Notes: generated by a model from the letters alone, not told the origin. Positions 1 through 8,853 are shown, counted from the first letter of the stretch. The stretch is DNA of 64,000 nt from Paraburkholderia xenovorans LB400 (GCF_000013645.1 NC_007952.1:372001-436000); one strand, 5' to 3'. Numbers and translations: made by a program.

Positions 1-54
1 CACGACGACATCGACGGTTTCGGAAGCGAATTCAGATGCGAAATCAGCGGCCAT
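1..54 (-). CDS. FAD/NAD(P)-binding oxidoreductase subunit, N-terminus only (runs off the window)
   Basis: Only the first 18 codons lie in the window. An ATG at 54-52 opens a frame that overlaps the end of the upstream 2Fe-2S subunit gene by 11 bases. The visible peptide ends in a hydrophobic DVVV stretch, as expected for the first beta strand of an FAD-binding Rossmann fold. In HcnABC, opine oxidase and D-hydroxyproline dehydrogenase operons, a large FAD/NAD(P)-binding subunit sits beside a DadA-like subunit and a small 2Fe-2S subunit. That role is inferred from context, because too little sequence is present for a domain call. Confidence 0.5.
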   Translation of the reverse strand, partial: MAADFASEFASETVDVVV

Positions 55-415
55 GTGCGTTCTCCAGCGGTGCGTCCGTCATGCTCGCGGGCGGCAGATC
101 GCGGGCGCCTTCTTGCGAATGGATCCGCATGCCGGCTTTGACTTCGACCATGCAAGCCTGGCGGCTCGGCACGCCGTCGATCTCGACCAGACATTCGAAG
201 CACGCGCCCATCATGCAGAAAGGCCCGCGCGGTGCGCCGGACACGGGCGTCGCACGAAAGCGCGACACGCCTGCGGCGAGCAGGGCCGCCGCTACGGAGC
301 GGCCGCCGGGCACGGACAGCGGCTGATCGTTGAACCAGATCGCGACGTTCGCGGCGGCCGCACCTTGCGCGCCCGGCAGCGGCTTGAAGAGTGTGTGAGT
401 CGGTTGGGTAGTCAT
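44..415 (-). CDS. (2Fe-2S)-binding small subunit of an amine/opine-type dehydrogenase
   Basis: This 123-residue protein is the size of the HcnA/opine-oxidase gamma subunit, which carries one plant-ferredoxin-type 2Fe-2S cluster between two flavin subunits. Four cysteines fit the cluster pattern: C67, C72, C75 and C88, with the core FCMMGACFEC. A short N-terminal extension precedes the beta-grasp-like part (residues about 22-100). It starts 7 bases after the FAD oxidase gene and overlaps the next FAD subunit, so the subunits are translationally coupled. The substrate is unknown; D-amino acids, opines or hydroxyproline are typical for the family. Confidence 0.85.
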   Translation of the reverse strand: MTTQPTHTLFKPLPGAQGAAAANVAIWFNDQPLSVPGGRSVAAALLAAGVSRFRATPVSGAPRGPFCMMGACFECLVEIDGVPSRQACMVEVKAGMRIHSQEGARDLPPASMTDAPLENAHGR

Positions 416-422
416 GTCGGAT

Positions 423-1559
423 TCAATGAGCGGGAGTCAGTTCTCTGGCGTGCTCGAAACGGCGCGCGGAGAAAGTGGGTAGTTCCTCGGGCATCGGCGC
501 GCCCATGATCCACGGCGCGACGCGCAGCGCATGCGCGGCGGCCAGCGTCACGCCGCTATGGCACGTGACGACGAACGCGCCGGGGTGTGCCGCGGACTGG
601 TCGTAGATCGGAAAACCGTCGGGACTGTAGACACGCAGCGCGGCCCACATGCGCACGAGCCGCACGTGCTGCAACATCGGGAACGCGCGCACGCCACGCC
701 GGGCGATGTCGGCAAGCACGTGCGTGGTGGTGAAATCGTCGAAGCCGACTTCTTCCATCGAGTCGCCGAACTGCACGCTGCCCTCGTCGGTCTGGCGCAC
801 GTTGAGCGTCGGATAGTCGAGAAACGGCGCGACGCGCTCGCTCACCAGCACCTGCCCGCGATTGGGCGCAACCGGCGCGTCGAGCCCGACGAACGGCGCG
901 AGCGTGCGATTGCCGAGCCCGGCGGCGAGCACCACCCGCGCCGCGCGATACGTGCCGCGCTTTCCGTGCACGACGAAGCCCTGCGCTTGCGGCTCGATGC
1001 GCTCCGCGCGTTCGCTCGACACGAGCCGCACGCCGCGCGCCTGCATGGCGGTGTGCAGGCCGCGCAGCAGCTTGAGCGGATTCACGTGGCCGTCCATTGG
1101 CGAATAGCTTGCGCCGATCACCGCCGGGCCGACTTGCGGAATGCGTGCGCGGACTTCGGCGGCATCGAGCATCTGGTACGGGTAGTCGCCGAGTTCGGCT
1201 TGCAGCGTCGAGAGGCGCTTGTCGCGTTCGGCGAGTTCGTTGTCGTTGAAACAGAAGTGAAAGCCGCCTGGCTGACGCAATGCCACATTCAGGCCGGTTT
1301 CCTCCAGCAGCGCTTCGGCGAGTCCCGGCCAGCGCGTGGCCGAGCTGCGCGACCAGCGTGCATAAGGCGAGAGGCCATAGCCTTTGCCCTGAACCCAGAC
1401 GAGGCCGAAATTGCCGCGCGATGCGCGAAAGCCGCCGTCGTCCTCGTCGAGCACGGTCACGCGCGCGCCTTCGCGGGCGAGCCCGTAGGCCACGGCCGAG
1501 CCGACGAGGCCGCCTCCGAGCACCAGCACGTCCGGGCTGGCGGTGCTTGTCAATGTCAT
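423..1559 (-). CDS. FAD-dependent amine/D-amino-acid oxidase-type subunit (DadA/HcnC-like)
   Basis: A 378-residue DAO-superfamily flavoprotein. It has an N-terminal dinucleotide-binding motif GGGLVG at residues 15-20 and the usual closing segment with VVTCHSGVTLAAA near the C-terminus, which contacts the flavin. It likely oxidises an amine, imino acid or opine and passes electrons through the adjacent 2Fe-2S subunit. Its ATG overlaps the stop of the upstream permease gene by four bases (ATGA), so it belongs to the ABC importer operon. Import followed by oxidation is the probable logic. The family is firm; the substrate is not visible. Confidence 0.88.
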   Translation of the reverse strand: MTLTSTASPDVLVLGGGLVGSAVAYGLAREGARVTVLDEDDGGFRASRGNFGLVWVQGKGYGLSPYARWSRSSATRWPGLAEALLEETGLNVALRQPGGFHFCFNDNELAERDKRLSTLQAELGDYPYQMLDAAEVRARIPQVGPAVIGASYSPMDGHVNPLKLLRGLHTAMQARGVRLVSSERAERIEPQAQGFVVHGKRGTYRAARVVLAAGLGNRTLAPFVGLDAPVAPNRGQVLVSERVAPFLDYPTLNVRQTDEGSVQFGDSMEEVGFDDFTTTHVLADIARRGVRAFPMLQHVRLVRMWAALRVYSPDGFPIYDQSAAHPGAFVVTCHSGVTLAAAHALRVAPWIMGAPMPEELPTFSARRFEHARELTPAH

Positions 1560-2353
1560 CGGGCTTCTCCGATCAGAATGCGATCCAGTCCGACCATGCG
1601 GTCGAGCAGGATCATCAGGAGGACCGTGCCGACGATCAGCACCGCCGACACCGAAGCGACCAGCGGATCGATCGTCTGCGCGATCTGGTTGTACATGGCG
1701 ACGGGCAGCGTGGTCGTGCCGGGCGTCGCGACGAAGATGGTCATGGTCAGTTCGTCGAAACTCTGGATGAACGAGAGGACCCAGCCGCCCGCTACGCCGG
1801 TGCGGATCATCGGCAGCACGACGCGGCGAAACGCGGTGAAGCGGCTCGCGCCGCAGGAGAGCGCGGCGCGTTCGGCATCGCGATCGAGCCCGACCGCCGA
1901 CGACAACGCGAGGCGCAGCGCATACGGCAGCACGATGATCACGTGCGCGCAGACCAGCGACCAGAACGATCCGGACAGATGCAGCAGCGACAGAAAGCGC
2001 AGGAACGCGATGCCGAGCACGACGGCGGGGATCATCATCGGCGAGAGAAAGAAGCTGGTGAGCGCGGCGCGGCCCGGAAAGCGATAGCGGGCGATCGCCA
2101 GCGCGGCGGGCACCGCAAGCAGCACGCCGATGGTCGCCGCTACGAACGCGAGCCGCACCGACAGCCAGAATGCCGAGACGATGTCGTCGTTTTCGAGGAT
2201 CGCGCGGAACCAGCGCAGCGACGCGCCATCGAAAGGCATCGAGATGAAGCCCTTGTCCGTGAACGCCACGAGCATCACCACCACGAGCGGCGCGAGGATG
2301 AAGGTCAGAAAAAACGCGTTGTAGACGAGGCCGAGAATGCCGTTCTGTTTCAT
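1556..2353 (-). CDS. ABC importer permease, polyamine/opine type (PotC-like)
   Basis: A 265-residue inner-membrane permease with about six hydrophobic helices. The cytoplasmic EAA loop (AERAALSCGASRFTAFRRVV) docks on the ATPase. I chose the start at MKQNGILG because GAAGGAG lies 7 bases upstream; the open frame continues 17 codons further without a better site. It is the second permease of a heterodimeric PotBC-type channel and follows the first permease gene by 16 bases. The family imports putrescine, spermidine, opines or related cations; the exact solute is unknown. Confidence 0.9.
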   Translation of the reverse strand: MKQNGILGLVYNAFFLTFILAPLVVVMLVAFTDKGFISMPFDGASLRWFRAILENDDIVSAFWLSVRLAFVAATIGVLLAVPAALAIARYRFPGRAALTSFFLSPMMIPAVVLGIAFLRFLSLLHLSGSFWSLVCAHVIIVLPYALRLALSSAVGLDRDAERAALSCGASRFTAFRRVVLPMIRTGVAGGWVLSFIQSFDELTMTIFVATPGTTTLPVAMYNQIAQTIDPLVASVSAVLIVGTVLLMILLDRMVGLDRILIGEAR

Positions 2354-2369
2354 GGTCGTTCTCCTTCGC

Positions 2370-3242
2370 TCAGTCGAAGATGTGCTGGAAGCGGCGTTCG
2401 GCAAGCCGGCTGCAACCCATCACGATCGCCACGTTCGCGATCAGCAGCAGCACCGCGATACTCGCGCCGAGCGGCGAGTTGAGCGTGCCGAGGAATTCGT
2501 CGTAGGCGGCGGTGGCGACCACTTTGAGGCGCCGGCCGCCGATCAGCGCGGGCGTGGCGAACGCCGAGGCCGACAACGCGAACACGATGATCGAGCCCGA
2601 CAGCACGCCTGGCATGATCTGCGGCAGCACCACGCGGCGGAACACCGCGAACGGCGAGCCGCCGAGCGAGCGGCCGGCCCATTCCACCTGCGGATCGAGC
2701 TTCTGCATGGTCGCCCAGACCGACATCACCATGAAGGGCACCAGCACATGGGTGAGCGCGATGATCATCCCGGTCATCGTGAAGACGAGGCGGATGGGTT
2801 CGTCGGTGATATGCAGTGTCTGGAGAATGTTGTTGAGCACGCCGTTGTTGCCGAGCAGAATCTGCCAGCCGAGCGTACGCACCACCACGGAAATGAGCAG
2901 CGGGCCCAGCACGATCAACAGACAGAGCGACTGCCACGGCCGTTTCATGCGCGCGAGCACGATGGTTTCCGGCACGCCGAGCACGATGGACAGCAGCGTG
3001 ACGGCGAAGGCGAGGCCGGCCGTGCGCAGAAAGATCGTGCCGTAGTAAGGATCGCTGACGACTTCCCAGTAGTTCGCGAGCGTATAGGCGGCGGTCACGC
3101 CGGCCGTGTCGCTGAAGACGCGGAACGACAGCATCAGCGTGAGCAGCAGCGGCACCAGCAGCAGGCCGACGAACAGCAGCAGCGCGGGCCCCGACAGCAA
3201 CCACGGCGCGGCGCCGGGGCGGGCGTCGTCAAGCGTGGCCAT
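2370..3242 (-). CDS. ABC importer permease, polyamine/opine type (PotB-like)
   Basis: A 290-residue membrane permease. The start MATLDDARPG is preferred because it overlaps the end of the ATPase gene by 14 bases and directly precedes the first hydrophobic segment (LLSGPALLLFVGLLLVPLLL). The longer open frame upstream is the ATPase gene read out of frame. An EAA-like loop around VEWAGRSLGGSPFAVFRRV marks the ATPase contact. It probably forms the channel with the next permease (1556-2353) in the inner membrane. Confidence 0.9.
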   Translation of the reverse strand: MATLDDARPGAAPWLLSGPALLLFVGLLLVPLLLTLMLSFRVFSDTAGVTAAYTLANYWEVVSDPYYGTIFLRTAGLAFAVTLLSIVLGVPETIVLARMKRPWQSLCLLIVLGPLLISVVVRTLGWQILLGNNGVLNNILQTLHITDEPIRLVFTMTGMIIALTHVLVPFMVMSVWATMQKLDPQVEWAGRSLGGSPFAVFRRVVLPQIMPGVLSGSIIVFALSASAFATPALIGGRRLKVVATAAYDEFLGTLNSPLGASIAVLLLIANVAIVMGCSRLAERRFQHIFD

Positions 3243-4308
3243 GAGTTCTCTCCGGGTTGTCCTGCGTGAGCACGCGCAGGTCGTCGTCGGTCCACGCGAG
3301 GCCGACTTCCTGCCCTTCTTCGGGCGGCGGCGCGCCGTGGTTCGGTTGCGCGATGCGCAGCTTGCCGAGTTCGGTGTCCACTTCGAGCAGCCATTGATTG
3401 CCGACGAATACGCGCGTCGAGATGCGGCCGCGTACCCGGGCGTCGCCATTGGCCAGATAGACTTTTTCCGGGCGGATATAGACGTTCACCGCGCCAACAA
3501 CATGGCGGCCCTCGTGCGGGACGTGCAGCGTGGTGCCGGCAACGTCGACTTCCGCGCAGCGCGGATTGCGCCGCAGCACTTCCCCGGAAAACGCGTTGGT
3601 GCGTCCGAGAAACGTCGATGCGAACGGCGTGGCGGGACGTTCGTATGCGTCGTACGGCGTGCTCAGTTGCGCAATGGTGCCGCGATGCATCACCGCGATG
3701 CGATCGCTCATGGTCATCGCTTCCACCTGATCGTGCGTGACGAGAATCGTCGTGATGCCGAGGCGCTTCTGGATCGTGCGCAATTCGATGTGCATCTCTT
3801 CGCGCAGCTTGGCGTCGAGGTTGGACATCGGTTCGTCGAGCAGCAGCAGTTCGGGTTGCATCGCAATGGCGCGCGCAATCGCCACACGCTGCCGCTGGCC
3901 GCCCGACAGTTCCTTCGGATAACGATGACCGAGGCCTTTCAGCCGCACCAGTGAAAGCGCTTCGGCGACGCGCTCTTCACGCTCCTTGCGCCTGACCTTG
4001 CGCATCTCCAGGCCGAAGCCCACGTTGCCCGCCACCGTCATGTGCGGAAACAGCGCATAGCTCTGGAACACCACGCCGATGCCGCGCTTCTCGGGACGTT
4101 CATGCGTGATGTCACGACCATCGAGCAGGATGCTGCCGGTGGTCGGCGTGACGAAGCCCGCGACCATTTGCAGCGTGGTGGTCTTGCCGCAGCCCGATGG
4201 TCCGAGCAGCGACAGCAGTTCACCGCGCTCGACAGAAAGATCGAGGTGTTCGATTGCCGTGAAATCGCCGTAGCGTTTCGAGATGTTCTGCAGAGTCAGG
4301 AAGGCCAT
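3229..4308 (-). CDS. ABC importer ATPase, PotA-like with TOBE domain
   Basis: A 359-residue ATPase that energises the importer encoded around it. The nucleotide-binding domain has Walker A GPSGCGKT (36-43), Q-loop FQSYALFP (81-88), signature LSGGQRQR (134-141), Walker B LLLLDEP (154-160) and the H-loop VTHD. About 120 C-terminal residues form a TOBE-like beta domain typical of the PotA/MalK/CysA class. The gene follows the solute-binding protein by 58 bases and overlaps the first permease. The function as an importer ATPase is secure; the transported solute is not. Confidence 0.93.
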   Translation of the reverse strand: MAFLTLQNISKRYGDFTAIEHLDLSVERGELLSLLGPSGCGKTTTLQMVAGFVTPTTGSILLDGRDITHERPEKRGIGVVFQSYALFPHMTVAGNVGFGLEMRKVRRKEREERVAEALSLVRLKGLGHRYPKELSGGQRQRVAIARAIAMQPELLLLDEPMSNLDAKLREEMHIELRTIQKRLGITTILVTHDQVEAMTMSDRIAVMHRGTIAQLSTPYDAYERPATPFASTFLGRTNAFSGEVLRRNPRCAEVDVAGTTLHVPHEGRHVVGAVNVYIRPEKVYLANGDARVRGRISTRVFVGNQWLLEVDTELGKLRIAQPNHGAPPPEEGQEVGLAWTDDDLRVLTQDNPERTHGHA

Positions 4309-4366
4309 ATGCGTTGCTCCTTCGTCAGAAACGCGCGCCGCGCGAGGGACTTGCTGGTGCCGGAGT

Positions 4367-5434
4367 TCAGCGTTCGACCGAACGGTTCCAGCGCTCGGTC
4401 CACTCGGTGCGATGCTGGTTGATCGTGGTCCAGTCCATCGCGGTCAGCTTCGAGATCTGCTCCGGACCGTAGGGCACGCGCGCGGCTACTTCGGGTGTGA
4501 GCTTGACGGTCTTGTTGACCGGACCCAGACCAATGCCTTGCGCCTGCAACGCCTGCACTTCCGGGCTCAGCAGGTATTGCACGAACTGCTGCGACAACTG
4601 CGGCTGCGCGTTTTCCGCGACCACGCATGCGGCTACCTGCAACGCGACCGCGCCTTCCTTCGGGTAAATGAACTTGAGCGGAAAACCGGTGTTCTGCAAT
4701 GCGACCGCGCGGCCGCTGCCGTATGGCGCGAGGATCACGTCGCCGGATTGCATCTGGCCGTCCATCTCGCCGGGCGTCGGTGCCCAGGACAGCACGTTCG
4801 GGGCGACTTGCTTCGTCATTGCGGTGAAGCCCGGATCGATGTTCTTCTCGCCGCCGCCGGAAAGACGCGCGAGCATAACGAGCGTATGCAGGCCGTAGGT
4901 GTTGGTGATCGGCGGCACGCCGAGTTTGCCCTTGATGCGAGGATCGGTGAGCGCCTTCCACGAGTCGGGCGGCGGCAGGCCAGCCTTCCTGAACGCTTCC
5001 TCGTTGTAGCCGATGCCGGTTGCCACCATGCCGACGCCGATCGCCGTCGGCCCGAGCTTCGCGAGCGGGTAGAGGTCTTTCATCACGGGCGCGTCGTCGA
5101 GCTTCGCGCACAGGTTGAGCTGCATGGCCTGGTACATGGGACCGTCGTCCATGACCGCGACGTTGATCTGCTGATGGCCTTTCTGCGCCTGCAGCTTGGC
5201 GAGCGTATCGCTCGAATTTCCGGCGACGTAGACGATCCTGACGTTATGCGCTTTCTCGAACGGCGGAATGATTTTCTGGCGGTAGACCTGCTCGTTCGAG
5301 CCGCCCACGTTGGCTACATATAACGTGGTCTCGGCGTGCGCGGCGAGAGGCGCGGCCAGCGCGGAAACAAATGAAAGCGCCGCGATGGCGGTGCGGGACG
5401 GGGCGGACAGACGGCGATGCAACGCGCTTCTCAT
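4367..5434 (-). CDS. Periplasmic solute-binding protein of the polyamine/opine ABC importer
   Basis: A 355-residue PotD/AfuA-type extracellular binding protein, first gene of the importer-dehydrogenase operon. A Sec signal peptide covers about residues 1-34 and ends at AHA before ETTLYVANVGG. The start MRSALHRRL has GGAGATCG about 6-12 bases upstream, and the upstream extension of the frame lacks a site. Segments such as WAPTPGEMDGQMQSGDV and LAPYGSGRAVAL fit a two-lobe binding fold. The promoter must lie in the 161-base gap shared with the divergent LysR gene, which probably controls it. Confidence 0.9.
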   Translation of the reverse strand: MRSALHRRLSAPSRTAIAALSFVSALAAPLAAHAETTLYVANVGGSNEQVYRQKIIPPFEKAHNVRIVYVAGNSSDTLAKLQAQKGHQQINVAVMDDGPMYQAMQLNLCAKLDDAPVMKDLYPLAKLGPTAIGVGMVATGIGYNEEAFRKAGLPPPDSWKALTDPRIKGKLGVPPITNTYGLHTLVMLARLSGGGEKNIDPGFTAMTKQVAPNVLSWAPTPGEMDGQMQSGDVILAPYGSGRAVALQNTGFPLKFIYPKEGAVALQVAACVVAENAQPQLSQQFVQYLLSPEVQALQAQGIGLGPVNKTVKLTPEVAARVPYGPEQISKLTAMDWTTINQHRTEWTERWNRSVER

Positions 5435-5543
5435 GACGACGATCTCCAGTTCCGGTGTGGGGGGAGGGCGGGCTTCGCTGCCCGTCGAATAGAATGCAGT
5501 TTCGCGCCGGCCAATCATGCCGTCCAATACGAATAAAATACCT

Positions 5544-5557
5544 ATCTATGCATGGAT
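5544..5557. promoter_or_regulatory. Candidate LysR operator in the 5435-5595 divergent promoter
   Basis: ATCTATGCATGGAT is a 14-bp near-palindrome with one mismatched pair, in an AT-richer stretch 39 bases before the LysR start and about 110 bases before the solute-binding protein start. LysR regulators usually bind such dyads in shared promoters. This is inference from position and symmetry only. Confidence 0.3.
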
Positions 5558-5595
5558 GATATGGATTGAAGGCGGTTGTCTAAGGGAGAACACCT

Positions 5596-6549
5596 ATGAA
5601 TCTCAAGCACATCGAGGCGTTTCGGGCGGTGATGGTGTCGGGATCGATGACCGCCGCGGCCAAGGCGCTTTTCACTTCGCAGCCGAACGTCAGCCGTCTG
5701 ATTGCTCAACTGGAGCGCGACACGGGCTTGCAACTCTTTCAGCGCAGCGGCGTGCGGCTGATTCCGACCAGCGAAGGCGAGGCGTTCTTTCGCGAAGTCG
5801 AACGCGCGTTTGTCGGCCTGCAGGGGTTGGCGAATGCCGCGGCGCAGATTCGCAATCTCGGCAGCGGCCGCCTGCGCATCGCGGCGATGCCTTCGGCAGG
5901 CATGACGCTGGTGCCGCACGCAATCAAACGTTTTGTCGAGTTGTTTCCGGATGTCACCGTGTCGCTTCACGTGAATACGTCCGGCACGGTCAATCATTGG
6001 ACGGCGTCGCAGTTTTGCGATCTCGGCGTGGCGGTGTATGTCAGCGAGGCGTCCGATTGCGAGGTCGAGCAGTTGTCGGACCTGGCTGCCGTTTGTGTGA
6101 TGCCGGCGGCGCATCGGCTGGCGGCGAAGCGCAGCATCAAGCCGGAGGATCTGGAAGGCGAGTCGTTCATCTCGCTGTGTCATGGGGACGGCACGCGCGC
6201 GTTGATGGACGAAGTGTTCCAGCGCGCGGGCGTACAGCGCGTGATGGCAATCGAGGCGCAATACACCGCGATGTGCTGCGAGATGGTTCGCCACGGCATG
6301 GGGGTGACGCTCGCGCATCCGATCGTTGCGCGCGACTTCGCGGGGCCTGATATCGCGATTCGCCCGTTTCTGCCGGCTACGCGGTTTCAGACCTATCTGC
6401 TTTTTCCTCCGCATAGGCCGCGCGAGCGGCTTGCTTCGGCGTTTGTGGAGGTCTTGCGCGAGTTGCATGACGAATTGCTGGCGGAGGTGGTGGTGCCAAC
6501 GCCGAGTGTGGGAAGGCGCCGGGTGGTGCGGTCGGCGAGCAAGGGGTGA
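5596..6549 (+). CDS. LysR-family transcriptional regulator
   Basis: A 317-residue LysR regulator. The winged HTH occupies about residues 1-60 (MNLKHIEAFRAVMVSGSMTA, then QPNVSRLIAQLE) and the two-lobe co-inducer domain about 90-295. GGGAGAA lies a few bases before the ATG. It is transcribed divergently from the importer and dehydrogenase operon across 161 bases, the standard arrangement for local control. It resembles opine and arginine-catabolism LysR regulators in length and context. The likely effector is the imported amine, opine or amino acid, which is inference. Confidence 0.9.
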   Translation: MNLKHIEAFRAVMVSGSMTAAAKALFTSQPNVSRLIAQLERDTGLQLFQRSGVRLIPTSEGEAFFREVERAFVGLQGLANAAAQIRNLGSGRLRIAAMPSAGMTLVPHAIKRFVELFPDVTVSLHVNTSGTVNHWTASQFCDLGVAVYVSEASDCEVEQLSDLAAVCVMPAAHRLAAKRSIKPEDLEGESFISLCHGDGTRALMDEVFQRAGVQRVMAIEAQYTAMCCEMVRHGMGVTLAHPIVARDFAGPDIAIRPFLPATRFQTYLLFPPHRPRERLASAFVEVLRELHDELLAEVVVPTPSVGRRRVVRSASKG

Positions 6550-6772
6550 AGGGGGAGCAGGTTCTCGGGTCATTCTATCCGCCGGAAAACGTGGCATAGC
6601 GCCGAAACGCAAGCCAAATGGACGCCCGGAACATGCTGGGTGCGAATGACAAATACGAAGCCCGGATCCCGCGACTTGCCTTTACCGCCGGGATGCGCGA
6701 CATTGCTGGAAGCATTTGTAGTGAAACCAGTACCTGAGCCAGGAAGGTTCGTAACCTCTGCATCCAGGAACA

Positions 6773-7360
6773 ATGCGCATCCCGCCACTAAAAGCCATCG
6801 TCGCGTTCGAGAGCGTCGCACGAACGAAGAGCGTCAATCGGGCGGCTGATGAATTGGGGTTAACGCCATCGGCGGTCAGCCATCAGATCGCCAATCTCGA
6901 ATCCATGGTCGGAAGACCCTTGTTCACGAGACTGGGACGGGGACTGGTGCTGACGCCAACGGGTCAGCAATATCTGTCCGATGTCACCGGATCGCTCGCC
7001 GATCTGAGCCGCGCGACAGAGCGCGCATCGAGCCAGTCGGGCATGGAGATTCTTCGTATTCATTCGAGCCCCAGCTTCGGGCTGATGTGGCTGCTGCCAC
7101 GCCTCGCTTCATTCCAGGAAGCGAACGGCGACATCCAGTTAAATCTTGCGTGTTCGTATGAAGATGTGTCGTTCACCTCTGGCTACTATGACGTCGACGT
7201 GCGGCATGGGTACGCCCATTGGACCGATGGCGAGATCAAAACGCTACGTAACGAGTTCATCGCGCCTCTTGCGTCGGCGGAATACCTTGGAAGACACCCG
7301 CGCCGTTCGGCCATGCGCTGGTTCAACTGGCTCGCGAGAAGAAGAGCGTGGTCGGCATGA
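6773..7360 (+). pseudogene. 3'-truncated LysR (GcvA-type) regulator gene, broken by a deletion
   Basis: The frame encodes a normal N-terminal LysR HTH (MRIPPLKAIVAFESVARTKS, then LTPSAVSHQIANLE) and half of the effector domain up to EYLGRH, about residue 177. GcvA-type proteins run to about 300 residues. After roughly position 7293 the sequence stops matching a LysR and becomes, in another frame, the inside of a transketolase gene; the LysR frame closes at 7360 with unrelated residues. The product lacks the second effector lobe. It could at most make a HTH-only protein. Confidence 0.8.
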
Positions 7361-8214
7361 CCGCCGACCTCGGCAAATACACCGACCTGCATATCTTCGG
7401 CAAGGAATTCCCCGAACGTTACTACCAGATGGGCATGGCCGAGCAACTGCTGATGGGAGCGGCGGCCGGTATGGCGCATGAAGGTGCGCAGCCGTTCGTG
7501 ACGACCTATGCGGTGTTTGCGACGCGCCGCGCGTATGACTTCATGCACCAGGCCATCGCCGAGGACAACCTCGACGTGAAGATCATCTGCGCGCTGCCGG
7601 GTCTCACGACGGGTTACGGACCGAGCCACCAGGCGGCCGAGGATCTTGCCCTGATGCGTGCGATGCCGAACATGACGGTGATCGACCCGTGCGACGCGCT
7701 CGACACCGAGCAGATGGTGCCCGCTATCGCCGCACACAACGGTCCAGTGTATGCGCGTCTGCTGCGTGGCAATGTTCCGGCCGTCCTCGACGAATATGAC
7801 TACCAGTTCGAGCTGGGCAAGGCCAAGCTGCTTCGCGACGGGGCCGAGGTGCTGATCATCTCGTCGGGCATCATGACGATGCGCTCGCTGGAGGTGGCGA
7901 AGTTGCTGCAAGCGGACAAAGTGGGCGTTGGCGTGCTGCACGTGCCGACCATCAAGCCGCTCGACACTGAGACGATCTTGCGCGAAGCCCGACGCACGGG
8001 TCGGATGGTCGTGGTCGCCGAAAATCATTCGGTGATCGGCGGCCTTGGCGAAGCGGTCGCGACCACGCTGCTCACGGCCGGCGTCACGCCGACGTATCGT
8101 CAAATCGCACTGCCCGACCAGTTCCTCGCTGCGGGCGCGCTGCCGACTTTGCATGACCGATATGGTATCTCGACCAGCGTGATGGCAGAGAACATCAAGG
8201 GATGGCTTGGATGA
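7348..8214 (+). CDS. Transketolase C-terminal subunit, 5'-truncated by the lysR fusion
   Basis: The 288-residue frame from GTG 7348 is the pyrimidine-binding and C-terminal half of a split transketolase-like enzyme, with MGMAEQLLMGAAAGMAHEG and LPGLTTGYGPSHQAAEDLAL. The true coding continues upstream in this frame to about 7294 (APFGHALVQLAREKK), but it then runs into the lysR fragment without a start. About 20-25 native N-terminal residues and the original promoter are gone. The N-terminal thiamine-diphosphate subunit, normally the gene before it, is absent from the window. It is probably non-functional unless it pairs with a subunit encoded elsewhere. Confidence 0.82.
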   Translation: MVGMTADLGKYTDLHIFGKEFPERYYQMGMAEQLLMGAAAGMAHEGAQPFVTTYAVFATRRAYDFMHQAIAEDNLDVKIICALPGLTTGYGPSHQAAEDLALMRAMPNMTVIDPCDALDTEQMVPAIAAHNGPVYARLLRGNVPAVLDEYDYQFELGKAKLLRDGAEVLIISSGIMTMRSLEVAKLLQADKVGVGVLHVPTIKPLDTETILREARRTGRMVVVAENHSVIGGLGEAVATTLLTAGVTPTYRQIALPDQFLAAGALPTLHDRYGISTSVMAENIKGWLG

Positions 8215-8544
8215 GCCTACGGCGCCATCCGGATGCCGCAGTACGGCAGATATCGCTTCGCCTATGTGCGAAAACAAGTCGTCGGCTAGCTTGAGGGGGA
8301 CGGCGCGTCAGTTCCGTCGACGCACCGCTACGGAAAAAAACAGAACGCTGACATTTGCTAAACAAAGCCTGTTCGACTGAAGAAGAACTCTGACCGGCCG
8401 CTTGCTGCTTGTCTTCGACGTCATTTCGAAAAGCGAAATGAACCCTTGCGAACAATGCGCTTAATTATCAGCGACCGCTTTCCTAGACTTTTCAGTACCT
8501 GTATTTACATCAAAAAATTCGAGTCCATCCAGGAGGAGCAGGTC
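8215..8544. other. Intergenic region, 330 bases
   Basis: No gene found. It holds an 8-bp inverted repeat at 8421-8441 and an AT-richer stretch around 8445-8530 that probably carries the promoter of the small secreted protein gene. No terminator is visible behind the transketolase fragment. Confidence 0.5.
8421..8441. repeat. Perfect 8-bp inverted repeat upstream of a small secreted protein gene
   Basis: TCATTTCG and CGAAATGA are separated by AAAAG. It lies 104 bases before the ATG at 8545. It could be an operator or a hairpin; there is no following T-run, so a terminator is unlikely. Confidence 0.45.
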
Positions 8545-8853
8545 ATGAACAAGGCAACCAGCACATTAATCGCGGCTGTCGCCGCACTCGCGCTCTCGGG
8601 CGGGGCCTATGCACAAAGCAACAACACCCTGGCAACCCCGAGCGTAGTGTCGCCCGCCGCCGTATCGCCGGCCAATGCGACGAGCGGCTACGGCACGTCT
8701 GGTGCGACCAACTCGGACAGCGGCATGAGCGGCGGGTCGGCGAACCCGGGCCTGCAGCAAACCACGAATACTAGCTCGACGCCCAACGCCAGCGCTTACG
8801 GGGTCAACAACACGCTGGCAACTCCAGGCACAGCGTCGCCGGCGGGTAAATAA
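8545..8853 (+). CDS. Small secreted Ser/Asn/Thr-rich protein with repeated NNTLATP motif
   Basis: A 102-residue protein with a clear Sec signal peptide (residues 1-23, ending GGAYA before QSNNTLATP). The start is set by AGGAGGAGCAGGTC just upstream of ATG 8545; the frame extends 33 codons further but without a site. The mature part is low-complexity, rich in Ser, Asn, Gly, Ala and Thr. The motif NNTLATP occurs at both ends, each time followed within a few residues by SP-containing sequence. Small exported proteins of this kind occur in Burkholderia with no assigned role. A stem-loop terminator follows. Confidence 0.75.
   Translation: MNKATSTLIAAVAALALSGGAYAQSNNTLATPSVVSPAAVSPANATSGYGTSGATNSDSGMSGGSANPGLQQTTNTSSTPNASAYGVNNTLATPGTASPAGK

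Noticed and set aside
531..2087. A 518-codon open frame antisense to the DadA-like oxidase and permease
   Set aside because: It crosses two recognised genes and has no domain features; shadow frame.
8215..8300. A possible remnant reading YGRYRFAYVRKQ after the transketolase fragment
   Set aside because: It could be the end of a LysR or another gene, but it is too short to assign.
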